From contig NC_133931.1 in the NCBI RefSeq assembly GCF_031877795.1, positions 70,345,429 to 70,409,428 of the forward strand: DNA of 64,000 bases, read 5' to 3'. Made by a program: the position numbers and the translations under genes. The notes beneath the pieces were generated by a model. That model was not told where the DNA came from. It did no database searches and worked only from the letters and a program-made list of their open reading frames with translations. Origin of the DNA: Strix aluco (taxonomy: Eukaryota > Chordata > Aves > Strigiformes > Strigidae). Below are positions 1 through 12,448 of the stretch, piece by piece; position 1 is the stretch's first letter, and every line of letters starts with the position of its first letter.

Positions 1-936
1 CCACCCCCTTTATTTACTGCTTGTCAGATTTCCTGATTCCAGGTATAATTTCCTTGATAAATATTCATTATGCCCCATGATTTCTGTTCTCCATCTTACA
101 AGCACAGTATGAAAAGACTTTTGTCTTGGGCTGCAGACACTACCATGGCTTTCAAGTTCGCTAGTCCCTTTAAGGGAGATCACTTATCTGCAGGGCTGGC
201 CCTAAGGATAGGCAAACTAAGTGCTTGCCTGAGGAACCGAATTTTGGAGGAAAGGGATGGCTCACACAAGCTGCTGCTCACTGAGCATTTACTGTCAGTG
301 TTTCTGTCTGTTTAAATTAATCACCATTGCGTATCCAGGAGGAGATGAGGCTCCCAGGTTTTGAGTCTTGGTTAAAACATTTTTGAGCTCAATACCCCCT
401 AGGAAGTAGGAAGCCTGATTCAGCCCTGAAGCACAGCAGATATGGCCACAAGCCATTGAAGGAAGTACATGCTGACAGTCACAGGCAGACCAGGCGAAGG
501 TTGTATCAAGACAGCTATGGGACAAGTATGAAAGGGGGAATCAAGACTCCAACCCACAGGGCAGACCCCATTTGTCCAACACGGAGGGACAGACGAAGGT
601 GGGATCACACTCAGCGCTGACACTGAGAAGCTGCAGTGGGATGCCCAGGTGGGATGCTCTTTCCTCTCTGAGTACAGGGGCTGCTTGATCTGCCTTGTTT
701 CTGTCCTGAAGTACATCTGCTAACCCACCACATTGCCAACTCCATGTGCTGACCTGAGGAGGTTTGATGAGAAGGACTGATTTCAAAAATAGATGGCCTG
801 TGTGTCTGATTTATTTCTGCTAAAGCAGACTACCAGATCCTCTGAAGCTGTCTCAATTACCTTTATGTAAAGGCTGTTATTCTTCTCTTACAAGTAGTAG
901 TCATGTTTGAGTGGCCTGATTTGTGCAGATTTGGCC
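1..936. other. Non-coding, nothing firm recognised
   Basis: Mixed-composition sequence with no exon-like open frame, splice-bounded coding stretch or RNA gene that I can support. The short open frames on both strands overlap each other and show no domain. A short old-repeat-like piece at 192-256 is listed separately. Confidence 0.6.
192..256 (+). repeat. Possible ancient amniote interspersed repeat fragment
   Basis: About 65 bases run from AGGGCTGGCCCTAAGGATAG through GGCAAACTAAGTGCTTGCCT to AATTTTGGAGGAAA. This resembles a dispersed repeat I associate with reptile and bird genomes, which has a GGCCGGCCCTAGG start, a GCAAACT core and an ATTTTGG end. I cannot name the family with confidence. 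The match is from recall of a pattern and is not an alignment. Confidence 0.3.
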
Positions 937-1175
937 TGCCTTGTCCACTTAAAAGATCATTAATCACCACTCCAGTTTATAAATCAAGGAGGCCAAGTTG
1001 CTGAGAGCAATTGAGAGGCTGAGGCTCCGCAGAAGTACTTAGCCAATTCCCAGACCCAAGCTTAGCATTTCTTTCTCCCTGCCTCTAGTAGTCAGACAAT
1101 TCATCATCCTTCTCCCATTGAGGCAGAATGAGTCTGACAGAGGAATGCCTGAAAGCTAATCAATATGATCAAGTT
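937..1175. promoter_or_regulatory. Candidate conserved non-coding element
   Basis: The block is low in simple repeats and has words typical of developmental enhancers: CATTAATCA at 958-966, a nearby TTTATAAATCAAGG, and GCTAATCAATATGATCAA near 1155-1172. It shows no coding frame and no mobile-element signature. The call is pattern-based; conservation was not measured. Confidence 0.35.
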
Positions 1176-4004
1176 GAGGGGGAGAGCATGACACAATTTT
1201 TTTTTTGTTTCTACGTCTTTTAAATAAACACAACCCATTCACTTTAAGATTTGGTAGTTTGGATTTATATAAGACAAAACCAAAAGACAAAGAAGTGCAA
1301 ACCAAAACCAAGATGCAGCAACAGGGCAAAAAAGATACTGCAGACACCCTTTTGCAGTATCTATCTGTGAAGAAGAATAAAAGTGTCAGGCAAGGAATAG
1401 GACTATTATGATTGTGGATTATCAGGTTTGGGTACTACAGTCACACAAGATCGCTCTTCTTTTACAGCAGTGTCAAGTGCAATTGGCAGGCCAGAAGTCA
1501 GAAGGAGGTCTGCTCCTGCTAAATAAACATCAGCCTGTACTGTGCTTGCATGAGGACTAATGAGGTTACGATAGAAAATGGATCTGCTCTGTAATAAGGC
1601 AGAGTAAGGGAACTCAAACAGGAGGTTTATTTTCCTATTCCATAATACGTTGCTTTTACATATTTCGAGCACAGCCGTTTTTTGGAGAGAGAGAAAACAT
1701 AAATTGTTCATTGTACAGAAGAAAGCATGAGTGACAACTGTAAGTGGAATAGACAGTTTCCATTACCCCCTCACACTTGCTGAAGAATAATTTGCAAAGG
1801 CTGGGTAAATTGTGTTTTAAGAAGTGTAATGACGTGTAATAATTTCCTGTCAGCATGTCAGTTACAAGCAGAGTGAGTCTGATAATTTTGGGATAGAAGA
1901 TGGAAAGAATTGAGGACAGGGGGGAGGGAAGATAGAGAGAAGAAATGGGAAGGTCTTTTAGGATCGCTGGCTTCAGAAACTAATGAAAGCATAATTGTAA
2001 AAAAAAAAAAAAAAAACAGGTGGAGTGCTAGATAAAAGCAAGAGCTGTGCAGCAACCCGCCCAGATACTAATTCCCATTTGCTTTCCCATTAATCTTGCA
2101 TAAAGATTCCAGGTCACAGGTCCAGCTACAGGGAGTATTAAGCAATTTAGTAGGATGGGAAATGGCTCAGAAATCAGAAAATGGATGATCAGGAAAATTT
2201 CCTTTTCTTATCCTATGAAAGGCATCTGTATCATAATGCAGACAAAATGTTTCTGCTCTCATGTCTCTCTGAACAGGGGGAAAAAAAACCCAAACAAATC
2301 TGGAAAGAAAAAAAAAAAAAAGAAAGAGTTGGAATGCATTTGACTGCCTACTTTTGTCTTTGAGAATGCACAGTGTGGTAGAGATCAGTAAATGCCATGG
2401 CTTATAGATCAACCTAAGATGAATGAGCCAGTTATTTTCACACACTGTTTTACTCCTTCTCATTTTTATCTTAAAGAGAATATTGTCTGAGATTTATTAT
2501 TTATTAATTTTGTTATTTTATCATGCTGGCAATTCTGTCAGGAGGATAATATTTACTTTAATCTAGCCATGGTTGAATCAAAATTCCACTCTCCATTATA
2601 CACATATGCACCTAAAGCTAGTCTAGTGACCTCACGAGGTTTATTACTGATTTGCATTGTTGCAAAAGTAAAGAGAACTTGACCCTCAACATGTAAACTA
2701 TATATTATCCAGCCCACCTCCTTGGTAGATCAGGATTTCCCTTCTTAAGTATATACTGTATTCCAGACCAGTTTCTTAGTCTTAATCAGGGTTGTTGCTA
2801 CCATTTTTTCATGTTTAGTGGAGGAAGGCGTGTAAGAGAGATCTTTTTTCTTAGAGTAACTACTTTAGTATTGAATATAACAAGTGACACCATTTTCTTA
2901 ACAGTCTATTTCTCTTCTTACTGCTGTCTTAATGTTGGTCTTGAACAACTTCCACTGCTCACTGAAATCTGGGCTTTTAGAGGATAGAGTACTTTCAGCC
3001 CTAAATATGCCTCAAATATGCCTCAGAAAGAAGTCCTCTGTACATGAAATGTTGAATCCACTGGTTAAAATAGAACATTTACATCTGGATATGCAGCAAG
3101 GTAAGCAAGTCTTTTGTTTTGAGGTATGCCACTTTGTAAAACAGATGTTAAGATGCTCTAGGTTTGATGTTTTTGGTTTGTTTTTTTTTTTCTCCACAAA
3201 ACATTAACAGCTTTTACTTCCAAATAGGTTTGAACGGAGATTTCACATTAATTTCTTTTTTTACGTTTAAGAAGATGCAGGGTAGTCATATCTTGGGACT
3301 GAGTGTGGAACCATTTGGCACATTGCTGCATGCTGACTGAAAGAAAGGAGCTGACATATCTTAATTGTGTGACAGTGCATTTGTCACCACTAATTCTGAA
3401 AGTGAGTGCATTGGACTAACTATGTTATGAATGCACACACATGCCAGACAGCTGGAAGAGCATGGTAAGTCTTGTTCATCTTCAAGGTGCACCACTGAAG
3501 AAGTCTCCTCAGTCTGTAGCCTCCCTTTCCCTTCCTCATATTCAACAAGTATCATCCTGAAAAAACTAGAGAAAGCTTTTTTAAATAAAGTTTGAAGACA
3601 ACATAGACACAAAATAATTAACATTGTCCTAATGTTACACCACATAGCAAATAAAAACATATTACAAATGGGACAGCATAAGTGATATCTCTCAAGAGGA
3701 AAGTCCTATAGAATTCTATCAATAACCATTTGGTTATTCAACCCAAATTTCCTTTGAAGTGGCACAATGAAAGCTATATGTACTGTTAGGAGTCTTAGGA
3801 ATAAGACATGGAAGTTAAATCTCTGGGATGAGGCATCATATTCTACTGAGGAACAATTCTGAGAAACATCTTGGGTTCTGGGTTGAGAAGCAACCAAACA
3901 TGAACTATCAGTAAAATGCAATGGTAAACGGCATATAAATGAGGGGGAGGAGGGTGTGGTGTGCACACAGGCGACACCTAAAGGAGCCAGGAGTCTACTT
4001 TAAT
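1176..4004. other. AT-rich non-coding interval
   Basis: Ordinary AT-rich DNA with homopolymer runs: T near 1198-1206, A at 1999-2016, A-rich at 2308-2322 and T near 3180-3192. An overlapping octamer/SOX-like word lies at 2650-2667. No exon, RNA gene or clear transposon is recognised. Confidence 0.6.
1999..2016 (+). repeat. Poly(A) run, 18 bases
   Basis: An uninterrupted run of A. It could be a worn retrotransposon tail or a simple repeat. No target-site duplication or recognisable retrocopy body was seen upstream. Confidence 0.9.
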
Positions 4005-4535
4005 TCTGTAAACAGCTTCACCAAAGTGGTGCTGAATCACTGGAAACTGTTTTCATGTCCCTCCTTTTGAAAGGATGTTGAAAAAAATGGAGAGGGTACA
4101 GAAAGTAGACATAGAAATGATCCACGTGCTATAGAAATGGCAATGTGGTGAGACATTAAGGAAATCAAGCTGTTTAACTAACCAGAAGAAAGAAAAGAAA
4201 AAAAGATCAAGGTGACTTAATTATAATTGTACAAGTATCCTTCCAGAGAAAAAGTACTGTGCGCTGAAGTGCTCTCTTATCTAGTAAAGAAAGCATAAAG
4301 AGAATCAACAGCCAGAAGCTGAAGAAGACAAATTTATATTAGTACTAAGGTACACGCTTTCACAGCGACACTAACTACCAAGGGAAGTGGTGGATTCTCC
4401 ACTACTTAATACATCCAAAGCATCGCCTGGAAGTCTGCCTGGAAGATACGCTTTCGTCAAACATAAATCATTGAGCTCAGGAAATAAAGCTATATGATTT
4501 AATGACTCTTTCTAGCCCTTAGATCCCACGTATTT
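4005..4535 (+). mobile_element. CR1-type LINE, 3' end (reverse-transcriptase C-terminus plus 3' UTR)
   Basis: This is a decayed, 5'-truncated non-LTR retrotransposon fragment in plus orientation. Sense-strand landmarks occur in family order: a degenerate ATG-TTGAAAAA-ATGGAGAGGGTACAGA start, a GGTGACTTAATTATA segment matching the RGDLI block, and then CTACCAAGGGAAGTGGTGGA at 4375-4394. The last opens the hallmark CR1 peptide LPREVVDSP in frame through 4401. It continues into the GAAGATACGCTTTCGTCAAA portion and the TTTAATGACTCTTTCTAGCC end, which corresponds to the region just before the CR1 terminal repeats. Stops and frameshifts are scattered, so no protein is made. The divergence suggests an old insertion shared widely among birds or reptiles. 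The exact CR1 subfamily is not resolved. Confidence 0.85.
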
Positions 4536-5560
4536 ATAAAATATGTTATAGATTAAAACTTAACTAATAGCTTTGAGAGTTCCTTTTGTTTCTGTTAATT
4601 TATTGACTGTTTTTAAATACTTAGTGGGTATCACGGCCTGTCTCTGTTTTCCCTAAGAGGCTGGGGTCAATTCGGAAACATTTCTCTTTATTTTCGAGAA
4701 TAATTTTATAGGCAGCTATAGCCATACTATTCACATATGCTCATACTGGACTGAGGAGCAGTCCAGTAAATGAGCTGATAAAGTACATGTTTCTTGTTAG
4801 GATATCCCCCTAAGTTGCACAAAAAAAGAGTTTGAAGAAATGGTATGTGTTTTGTAGTTTATGTCCTTCCACAGATTATAGAATCTGTTTCAAACAAGGA
4901 TAAGAAGCTCTGAACATTATTTATAAGTCCTGATCTTCTTTACCTGGGATTTGGTAAAAAATAATTCTTCAAGAATCTTTTCTTCTTTTACAAAGAGCAA
5001 TCAGTGGACCTTCCTTTAATTGATATGAAGATAAACAAACAAACCAATATTTAAATATCTGAAATCTCCACTGTTGCAATATGTAATCATGAATTAAAAA
5101 GTTTTGCAAACTGCATCTTCATGGCTCCAAAGTAGCCATCATTGCCAATTAGGTTAATAACATACTTTATTAAATATCCTTAAAGGAAAACTAAGTATAA
5201 ACGTGGCCCATAAAAACCCATTATTTCAATTTAAAAGATAGACAGGAATCAAAATATAAATCCAAACCAGAGATATATGAAGAAACTAGCAAGTTACCAG
5301 TGTTTTCTGTCATTTACCAGTTTCTCTCCTTTGAATTTTGCCATTATTATTGTTGTGGTTCTCATTAAATTTGTGGCTATAATTGGAATTTACCACGTGA
5401 CAGGCACTCTTCAGATACAAAGAAAGGTGCAGACTCTGTTTGAACATGCATATTAATGATTATTGTGTTTCATATTGTTTTCATTTTTAAGAATATCTGA
5501 ACAATGAAACTTTAAAATGTTTCCACTTAAATGTGGTGGAAGTAATCACTGTTTGCAGAA
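4536..5560. other. AT-rich non-coding interval
   Basis: AT-rich sequence without an ORF of interest. It has no LTR boundary or RNA gene that I can support. Scattered TTAAT and TTTAAA words are expected at this base composition. Confidence 0.6.
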
Positions 5561-8000
5561 GAGAGATCAAACACGGACTAGGCTTACAAGTCTTTCTTTC
5601 CTATAAAGATCCCTTCTGCCACACATGGAAATAAGGAACATGCAGTCTTGACAGATAAACTGATCCTTGCCTTTGTTATGGAGTGAGCTAGGACACATGG
5701 TGTGCACTGGTCTGTGAATTGCCCTAGCCTGACAGGAAACTGAGCAGATGCTCATCAAGACCTTTACTGATACTTTCACCCTCTCATGGTGTCTTGAGGC
5801 ATGACCATAGTCCAAGCAATGGTAGTTCCTGCCACAAAGCGGTTTTGAGTGAGGGAGATTAAACGCAATGAAGGCACTACTTTGTCCATTAGACATGGGG
5901 TGACTCACAGTGGAGTTGGAGTTATAGAATTCCAAGCCCTCTGCTTTGAAGGTTTATACCTTCCTCCAGAACCAGCATAATGTCTTCTACAGCCACACCA
6001 ATTTGAAAATTGCAATTTCTCTTTTGGCACATGTAACCTCAACCTCAACCAACAACCAGTCTAAGGTAGGTAAGTCTACCAGAAATACACTGTGGCTGAA
6101 GTTTGCTGGGCCTCGCTGAAGATACTTTGCTCCTGTACAGTCCTCAATCATCATGACATCTCTCAATGTCATGTGGACCTTCACTCAGCATGAATTTTCC
6201 AGCTGCAGAAACACAACTGACAGGATTCACATGTCCCTCACATGGATCTTATAACCATTGGAAGGGTGACTGTCTTACACCCCAGGAGAATGGTGGACAC
6301 CACGACTAGCTGTCCTACTGATTTTTTGGCACCCATTTTGTCTACATCTCAGAGTCTGCTGAAGGGAACAGATCAATCTCTTCTTTCTTTGGGATAAACT
6401 GGTCTCCAAAAAGTCAGGATTCCAGTTCATATGATAGGGAACATGAAATGCTATCTACTACCCTGAATCACATAGGTGTTTCAAACAATCGAGGACCACA
6501 GCTGCTCTGCAATAAGGTTAAAAACTCCTACACAGTCAAGGTGAAAGGTTAATTCAGGTGGCCAAATGAACCACACAGCATGGACCTCTGAGATAGATAC
6601 ATTGGACCTTGCACAGGAGGGTCAGTGAAGTTTACTGTGCCATGACCACTCTGCTTAAAGGTGATGACTGCCCATGGGTCATCCAGTTTCACTATTTATA
6701 ATATCCAGGAGTATATGACAAAGGACAGATATTTTATGCCATCTGCACACATATGAGGGGCAGCTTCAACATAAGTCTTGGAATACAAGCTTTGAGCTGT
6801 CATAAGCATAAATTGAGCTGTCTTATCTAACGCCACAGGCAGGCCCAGGCACTCACAGAGTAGAAGGTCCATAGTCACACAAGACATGAAAGCCCTGTTT
6901 CTCCCTCTCTAAATGTCCCCTTTTCCTGAGAGGTGAAAAAGCTCAGAATTTCCTCCTTGGCACCAGAAACAATATATCAACGTAGGCTCCCCTTTGCCTT
7001 TCTTCCTCTCCAGTGTCTGTGAGATTCCCACAAGACCAGGAGGTTTATTTGTGGAGGTTCAAAGGCCAGACACAAGAGGGCACAAGAAGGCACTTCTTAA
7101 GCTTAACAGTAAAATCTCCAATATCTGTGCATGAGTCCTCTTGTATTTCTTCTCTCCTCTTACTGCCATCTCCCCTTCAAACTGGAGTCCCTGATATGCC
7201 CCATATTCTTCTGCCATGCCTTTAAGCAGCCTGACAATCTAGATAAATCTTCAGTTCTACAATAGCTAATTGTTCTAAAATAAAATGCAGGCCATTTCAG
7301 CCATGTCGGTCAGTGGAGGCCATGTTTCCATGTGCAGTACACTTCTCTTCAGTATGCTTTACCAAAACAACCCTTGCAGTAGACTATGGGAAAGTAGTAC
7401 AGCTAGAACTAAGGTCTTCTCCCTAGAAGTGCCTTTGACAGCAGGGAATGTGACAGTTTCACACAGTACCCCATGCATCCTTGATCAGCTTCCCGACGGA
7501 ACCCCACACTAAAGTATGCAGCTGTGGATGAAAGCCTAGGTTAGCCTCACTGCTGTATATGTCCATGTATAAAGTGAGACCACTGAAAATGGTTTTATCC
7601 TCCTCTGCTGTGCAGCTGCTGCATGCTATGCTGTTACTTGGGAATTTTGGTGTGGTAGTGAGATTGCTCTGACCATTGCAAGATGCTTCTGTTGATGTGC
7701 AATTACCTGCACCCAAGTTCACCCCTCAGATGACTGAAAATGCAGAAACTGCTGGCCTCATTTGATAGTGTCCAAGGCCAGTTCTGCCTAAGCTGTCCAC
7801 AGCTGTGCTACTTCTGTTTTAAACACTCTGTGTAAAGCTAGATTTTTACTCTGAATTTCAGAGACTATGCAAAAAGTACAATGAAGTCCTGAGCTGCAGG
7901 CACTTTGGCCATGTTACAAGGATAGAAATGGTTTCTAAATGCAGCAAAAATTATGAAAGCTCTATTATTCATGATGACACTGATTATCTGCCCCCGTACC
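5561..8000. other. Less AT-rich block of unknown origin
   Basis: This stretch reads as visibly less AT-rich than its flanks and contains several moderate open frames on the minus strand (for example 5567-5935, 5987-6184 and 7459-7722) and on the plus strand (7285-7512). None contains a domain I recognise, none is bounded by convincing splice sites, and frames on opposite strands compete. It may be a decayed mobile element or pseudogene, or simply a compositional island. No product is proposed. Confidence 0.4.
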
Positions 8001-9050
8001 TCACTGACAAATTCAGCCACTGCTTTCAGATGAGATATCATACTTTGTCCACAGACAGCCCTAGAGGTATGAATTAATTATTAAATACTAGTTGATGATA
8101 ATTACATGATAACTTTATTGACCAAAATCAGAAAAGAATGTGTGATGTGTTCTAAAACTGCTCTATAAAATGAAACCTCTAAGAAAAGAGAATGTCTATT
8201 CTGAAACAAAAAATTAGTTCTTATATAAACCATCTTCAGAAACCTCTTTGTCAAAAACACTAGCATCATGCTCTAAAAGCATAAAATAGGAGAATGCATT
8301 TAATCCAAATGTTTTCCTTGTCTGCATTAAATGAAATCTAGATAATAAAGCAGAACAGTAATTCAAATTTGGTACTGAGGATCACTTTCAAACTGAGTGT
8401 CCCTGCATAAATTCATATTTAGATATAGTTTTGTATATTCTTGTGTCATTCAGTACTCATCTTTTCAGAATGGGTGTCTGACTTCAGAGCCTTCAAACTG
8501 AGTGGTCCTAAATGAAGCTCCCAAAAATCAGATAACATTTACAAAATAAATCAAGTTTCTTCCATTATATGACATTATTATTTCTTACACTTGTAGTCAG
8601 TAATAATTTTTAATACTACTGATTATTTTTCTGTAGCTTTAGAAGATTAACTATTTCATGAAGTACTATTACTACTACTTCTTTTCTGACTCTTTTTGGA
8701 TATCATCACATTAACAGAATTTCCAACTTCAAGGGGAATGAAAAGAGAATTTAGGGGAAAAACAACAAGTTCAATAATTGCATATTGCCTCTGTCCTACA
8801 TGTGTTTTCATTTATATCTGTGGACTACTACTCGCACTTAACAATATTTTACATATATAGAGATGCAAACAAACAGGAGGTATGGCAGGAAAAAAACCCC
8901 ACAAACTTAGAGGAGTGTTTGTGACAGATGTATGAGAACTGAGTTTTAACATGTACATCAGAAATCAGACCTATAACAGAGAAACAAGGTGTCTCAGAAT
9001 CCCAGTAAAATGCTGCCCTAACATTTTAACAAACCTTTAATCTTCTCATC
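8001..9050. other. AT-rich interval between two less AT-rich blocks
   Basis: AT-rich sequence with many TTATT and AATAAA-type words. It has no open frame of note and no recognisable repeat. It separates the two less AT-rich segments and may be an insertion or the local background. Confidence 0.5.
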
Positions 9051-9945
9051 ATCCAGGGTGCTGAATTCTCCTGAAGAAGGGGCTTAGACACTGAAATTAG
9101 AATCACAGATACATCCAGATAGATCTACACCTTTATGAAAGTAGATGTGAGTGACAATTGGAGGTATGGTTAAACAGTTTAGTCTGCTGTTTTCCCAGAT
9201 CTTGGGATGTGTCTGTGTCTGCACTGTCAGTGTTGCTCAGCCCCTGTTCGAATCCAGGATTCCAGTCGTCCTTGCTGCATAACTCTTACTCTGTGCCTAG
9301 ATTCAAGCTGAGTGCAAGACAACCATTTCATTTCAAGAGGAAACTCAGTAGGGTTGAAAGGACAATTTGTTATGGGATCTGCTCCTTACAGACAGACTTA
9401 TGGCACACAGTGTCAGGCTATTGAATCAACACAAACTAGTATCACTTTGGGAAAAGGGCCTGATTCTGGTGAAAAATCAAGGACTCATGCACACAGCATA
9501 ATATGGTACTGTATTCATGAATTTTCCACTACCAAGGCCTCAGAATTATGGAGTGGTGGCCCTTGTGCCTGTTACAAGTACAGAAGCCATGGTGAGGGAT
9601 GAAAGCATCATAAAATAATGTGAATCTCATCAGTTGTACAATCCACAAAGACTGAAGGCCCTCATGACCTGTGAGACAGGTCAAATGTAGATATACAATC
9701 ACTGCAAAGGCTTTGGAGACCTCTACATGATCATAACTGCAGCAAACCTCCTTACCCCAAACTGGCTGCCTACCTACTGGTGGATTTTAAGGCTCAAGTG
9801 GCTGGTGGTAACAACAGAGGGCCTCAGATGTTACTCTCTCATCCCCAAGTTCTGGATCTGCTACTAGTCATCTCAGAACACAAAATGGCCACACTAACAC
9901 ATGGTCATCTCCATACTCTCAACAAAGGGATGATTACTCAAAGTC
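9051..9945. other. Second part of less AT-rich block, unassigned
   Basis: Short open frames occur on the plus strand at 9158-9424, 9312-9602 and 9780-9971. Their peptides carry no recognisable motif. The sequence resembles 5561-8000 in composition. Nothing here supports a functional gene. Confidence 0.4.
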
Positions 9946-10445
9946 CTAGCCTTGACAACATTTCTGGCTAACACCATAGACCTGTAATATTGGCTCATGT
10001 CTTTGGCAACAATTTCCTCTCAAATTCTGAAGCACCAGCTCCCCCAGGATAGTGACATCTATGCACACAGTGGACACTTGCATAGCACTGCTTCTATGCT
10101 TTCTCAAGTGTAAGCGGCAGAGGTAGGGACAGAAGAAATGGCAAGCAGTTGGTAGACTCAGAAGATAGTACATTGCCTCCAACAAGGCTGCCAACATGTT
10201 TCACCCATGTTTTCCTAATTTGAAGCCTCTCCATGTGGTCATATGCTATGTATGAAGCAGGGCACACTAGACAGATTTGTGGGTGAGTAAATGCAAGGGC
10301 ATAGGGGATAAATACTGAGCCAGGCCATGAGGACAACTGATACACCTTGAGGACATGACCAGTCCACCTCTAGCCAGTGCCTGCTTTGAACAACAATGAT
10401 GTGAACAGCATCCAGTCCAGCTGGCCTAGAAGTCAAAAGTTACAC
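9946..10445 (-). mobile_element. Possible very decayed LINE ORF2 tail
   Basis: Read on the minus strand, the sequence around 10345-10375 encodes RWTGHVLKV. This resembles the RW-GH-RM peptide near the C-terminus of several non-LTR retrotransposon polymerases. Further along the sense direction are a W-containing stretch and a Cys/His cluster (C-P-Y-L-C-R-L-H-L-R-K-H). Some LINE families end with a Cys/His finger after the RW-GH block, so the order fits. The finger spacing is not canonical and other landmarks are missing, so this is a tentative call. It could equally be chance. Confidence 0.22.
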
Positions 10446-11660
10446 CCTGACATGGGTCACATGATCATATAGATATATCTTTTTCTTAATTTTGGATCAA
10501 CAGCCTCAAGCACAAATGAAAGATCCTCAGTACTTCTTTCATACCTATTCTTTGAAAGAACCTGAAAAAAATCATATGCCTTAACATGAGAGACATTGGA
10601 AGAAGGTTGTGGGGCATGCAGAATCGGAACTGTCTATTTTTATTCTGGAAGTGGGCCATCCATCCATTTCTCCAGGAAAGTAATGCTTACTACAAGTGTA
10701 ATCACTGTAACTGAATCATTATGTTGTCTGGGTTTTTCTTTTCTCTCTTACTGCCTTGTTCAATACTCTGCCCTTGACAGTATATCTTTCCAAAGTCTGT
10801 TTCACTGAATAGCCTTTAGACAGTTCTGGTACTTTTTAAATACCAGATTGAAAACCAACTCAGATAACAGATAGAAATCATATATAATGGCAAGAGAAGA
10901 GAATTAGTGGAAGCTTTATAACAAAAACGGTATTTAGAAGAGAAACGATTAATCAGTATTGGTTGAAATCTCCCGTAATGATGAATAATTCAATATATAA
11001 GAGTATCACTAGCCTGTATCACTATACATTTGGTTCAACTGAGAAAATCACTATGTAAATAGAAAGAGCACAGAAGCACTCCAAGGCCCCTGTAACAATG
11101 GGAAATACTTTATTTAAATGATGGAATTAACATCAGCCTGAGGCTTTCCTGTGAATTTCTGATGTAAAGCTGCAATTTGCATATCTGTGAGTACGTATGA
11201 TATAGATTATCACATATAAATAAATATCTGCATAGCTCTCTGAATTTTTCCTATATGGATCTATGAGTAAGTAATAATGTACTGCCTATTTTGGATTCCT
11301 CTCTGCGTAAAGAAGCATTAACAGCCTAGCATACAAGAGTAATTTAAATTAGTGGAATGTAATAAATGGGTGGGAGGCAATCTCTGCACAGTGGCCCTGG
11401 AGCACAGCTGTGAGGGGACAGCAATAGCTCAGTCCAAACTGGGAGTGTTTAGCCCCACAGATCTCCCTTCCCTGATTTCCCCTATCCTTGTAATTGACTA
11501 TTAGTACATTGTAGGGTGAGGAAGAGAAGAGCTGTTCCTGTTGCATTGCCTCCCTGAAATCCTGAGCAACAGCAAGCAGGAACTCAATAAAAGCTCAGCT
11601 GTGTGTATGGCAGCACAGGAAACATTGAGAAAATCCCATGAACTAACCAACAAGCCTGCC
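10446..11660. other. Non-coding interval upstream of LTR
   Basis: AT-rich sequence with no exon or RNA gene recognised. The last hundred bases, including CTCAATAAAAGCTCAGC near 11583, are of ordinary composition and lead directly to the LTR start at 11661. Confidence 0.55.
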
Positions 11661-11818
11661 TGTGCTGGGTTTGTGTGGTGGGGTTTTTGGTAGCAGGGGA
11701 GGGGGCTACAGTTGTTGTCCCCATGAGAAGCTTCTCGAAAACTCCCCGGCTCCAAGTCAGACCCACCTCTGGCCAAGGTCAAGCCAATTAGCGACAGTGG
11801 CTGTGCCTCTGTGATAAC

Positions 11819-11829
11819 ATATTTAAGAA
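11819..11829 (+). promoter_or_regulatory. TATA-like box of the LTR
   Basis: CATATTTAAGA sits 158 bases from the LTR start, with an inverted-CCAAT-like GCCAATTAG upstream. The equivalent position in the 47225-48249 copy has TATTTAAG. This is the probable LTR promoter; present activity is unknown. Confidence 0.6.
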
Positions 11830-12442
11830 GGGGAACCTGAGAGGGGGTTGGGACTTTGAGGATGACTTACGAGAAGGACACTGGTGTGAACACCGAGGTC
11901 AGTGGAAGGGAGGTGGAAGGGGGGGAGGTGCGCCACAGCAGAGACCCCCTGTATCCCATGGTGAGACAGCATCCTCCTGCCACCCATGGAGGTCACCAGA
12001 GGAGCAGAGATTTACCTGCGGCCTGTGGAGGACCCCCAGGACCCTATGGGAAGAAGTAGCCCCCAGTGTTGTAGATCAGCACTGGGAGGATTGAAACACA
12101 TGGAGGTGACCCACACCGGAGCATCTCAAGAGGAATGCATCCCATAGAGGGGACTCATGGCAGAGAGAGTTTGTGGAGGACTATCTCGGTGAGAGGGACA
12201 CCATGTGGAACAGGGGGAAGAATGCAGAGGAGTGCTTCCCCCACACCTTGGAGGAAGACGCAGTGGACTGACTGCACCCCCCCATCCCCTGCCCCTGTGC
12301 CACTGGGAAAGGAGGTAGAGATATCAGGAATGACACTGAGCCAGGGAAGAAGGGAGGGGTGAGGGGAGGTGTTTTTAAGATATGGTAACACTTTTCACTG
12401 TCCCATTCTGTCTGTTAAGTGTTGTTATCATTAGTGTTTTGA

Positions 12443-12448
12443 ATTAAA
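12443..12448 (+). terminator. LTR polyadenylation signal ATTAAA
   Basis: ATTAAA lies in a T-rich context and about 182 bases before the LTR end. It is retained at the same relative place in the other two copies (30603-30608 and 47414-47419 on the minus strand). It is followed by a TTTTTCTTCCCTTAACAAGC stretch and then a GCCTGTGACCATTAACGGGTG segment. Confidence 0.6.
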
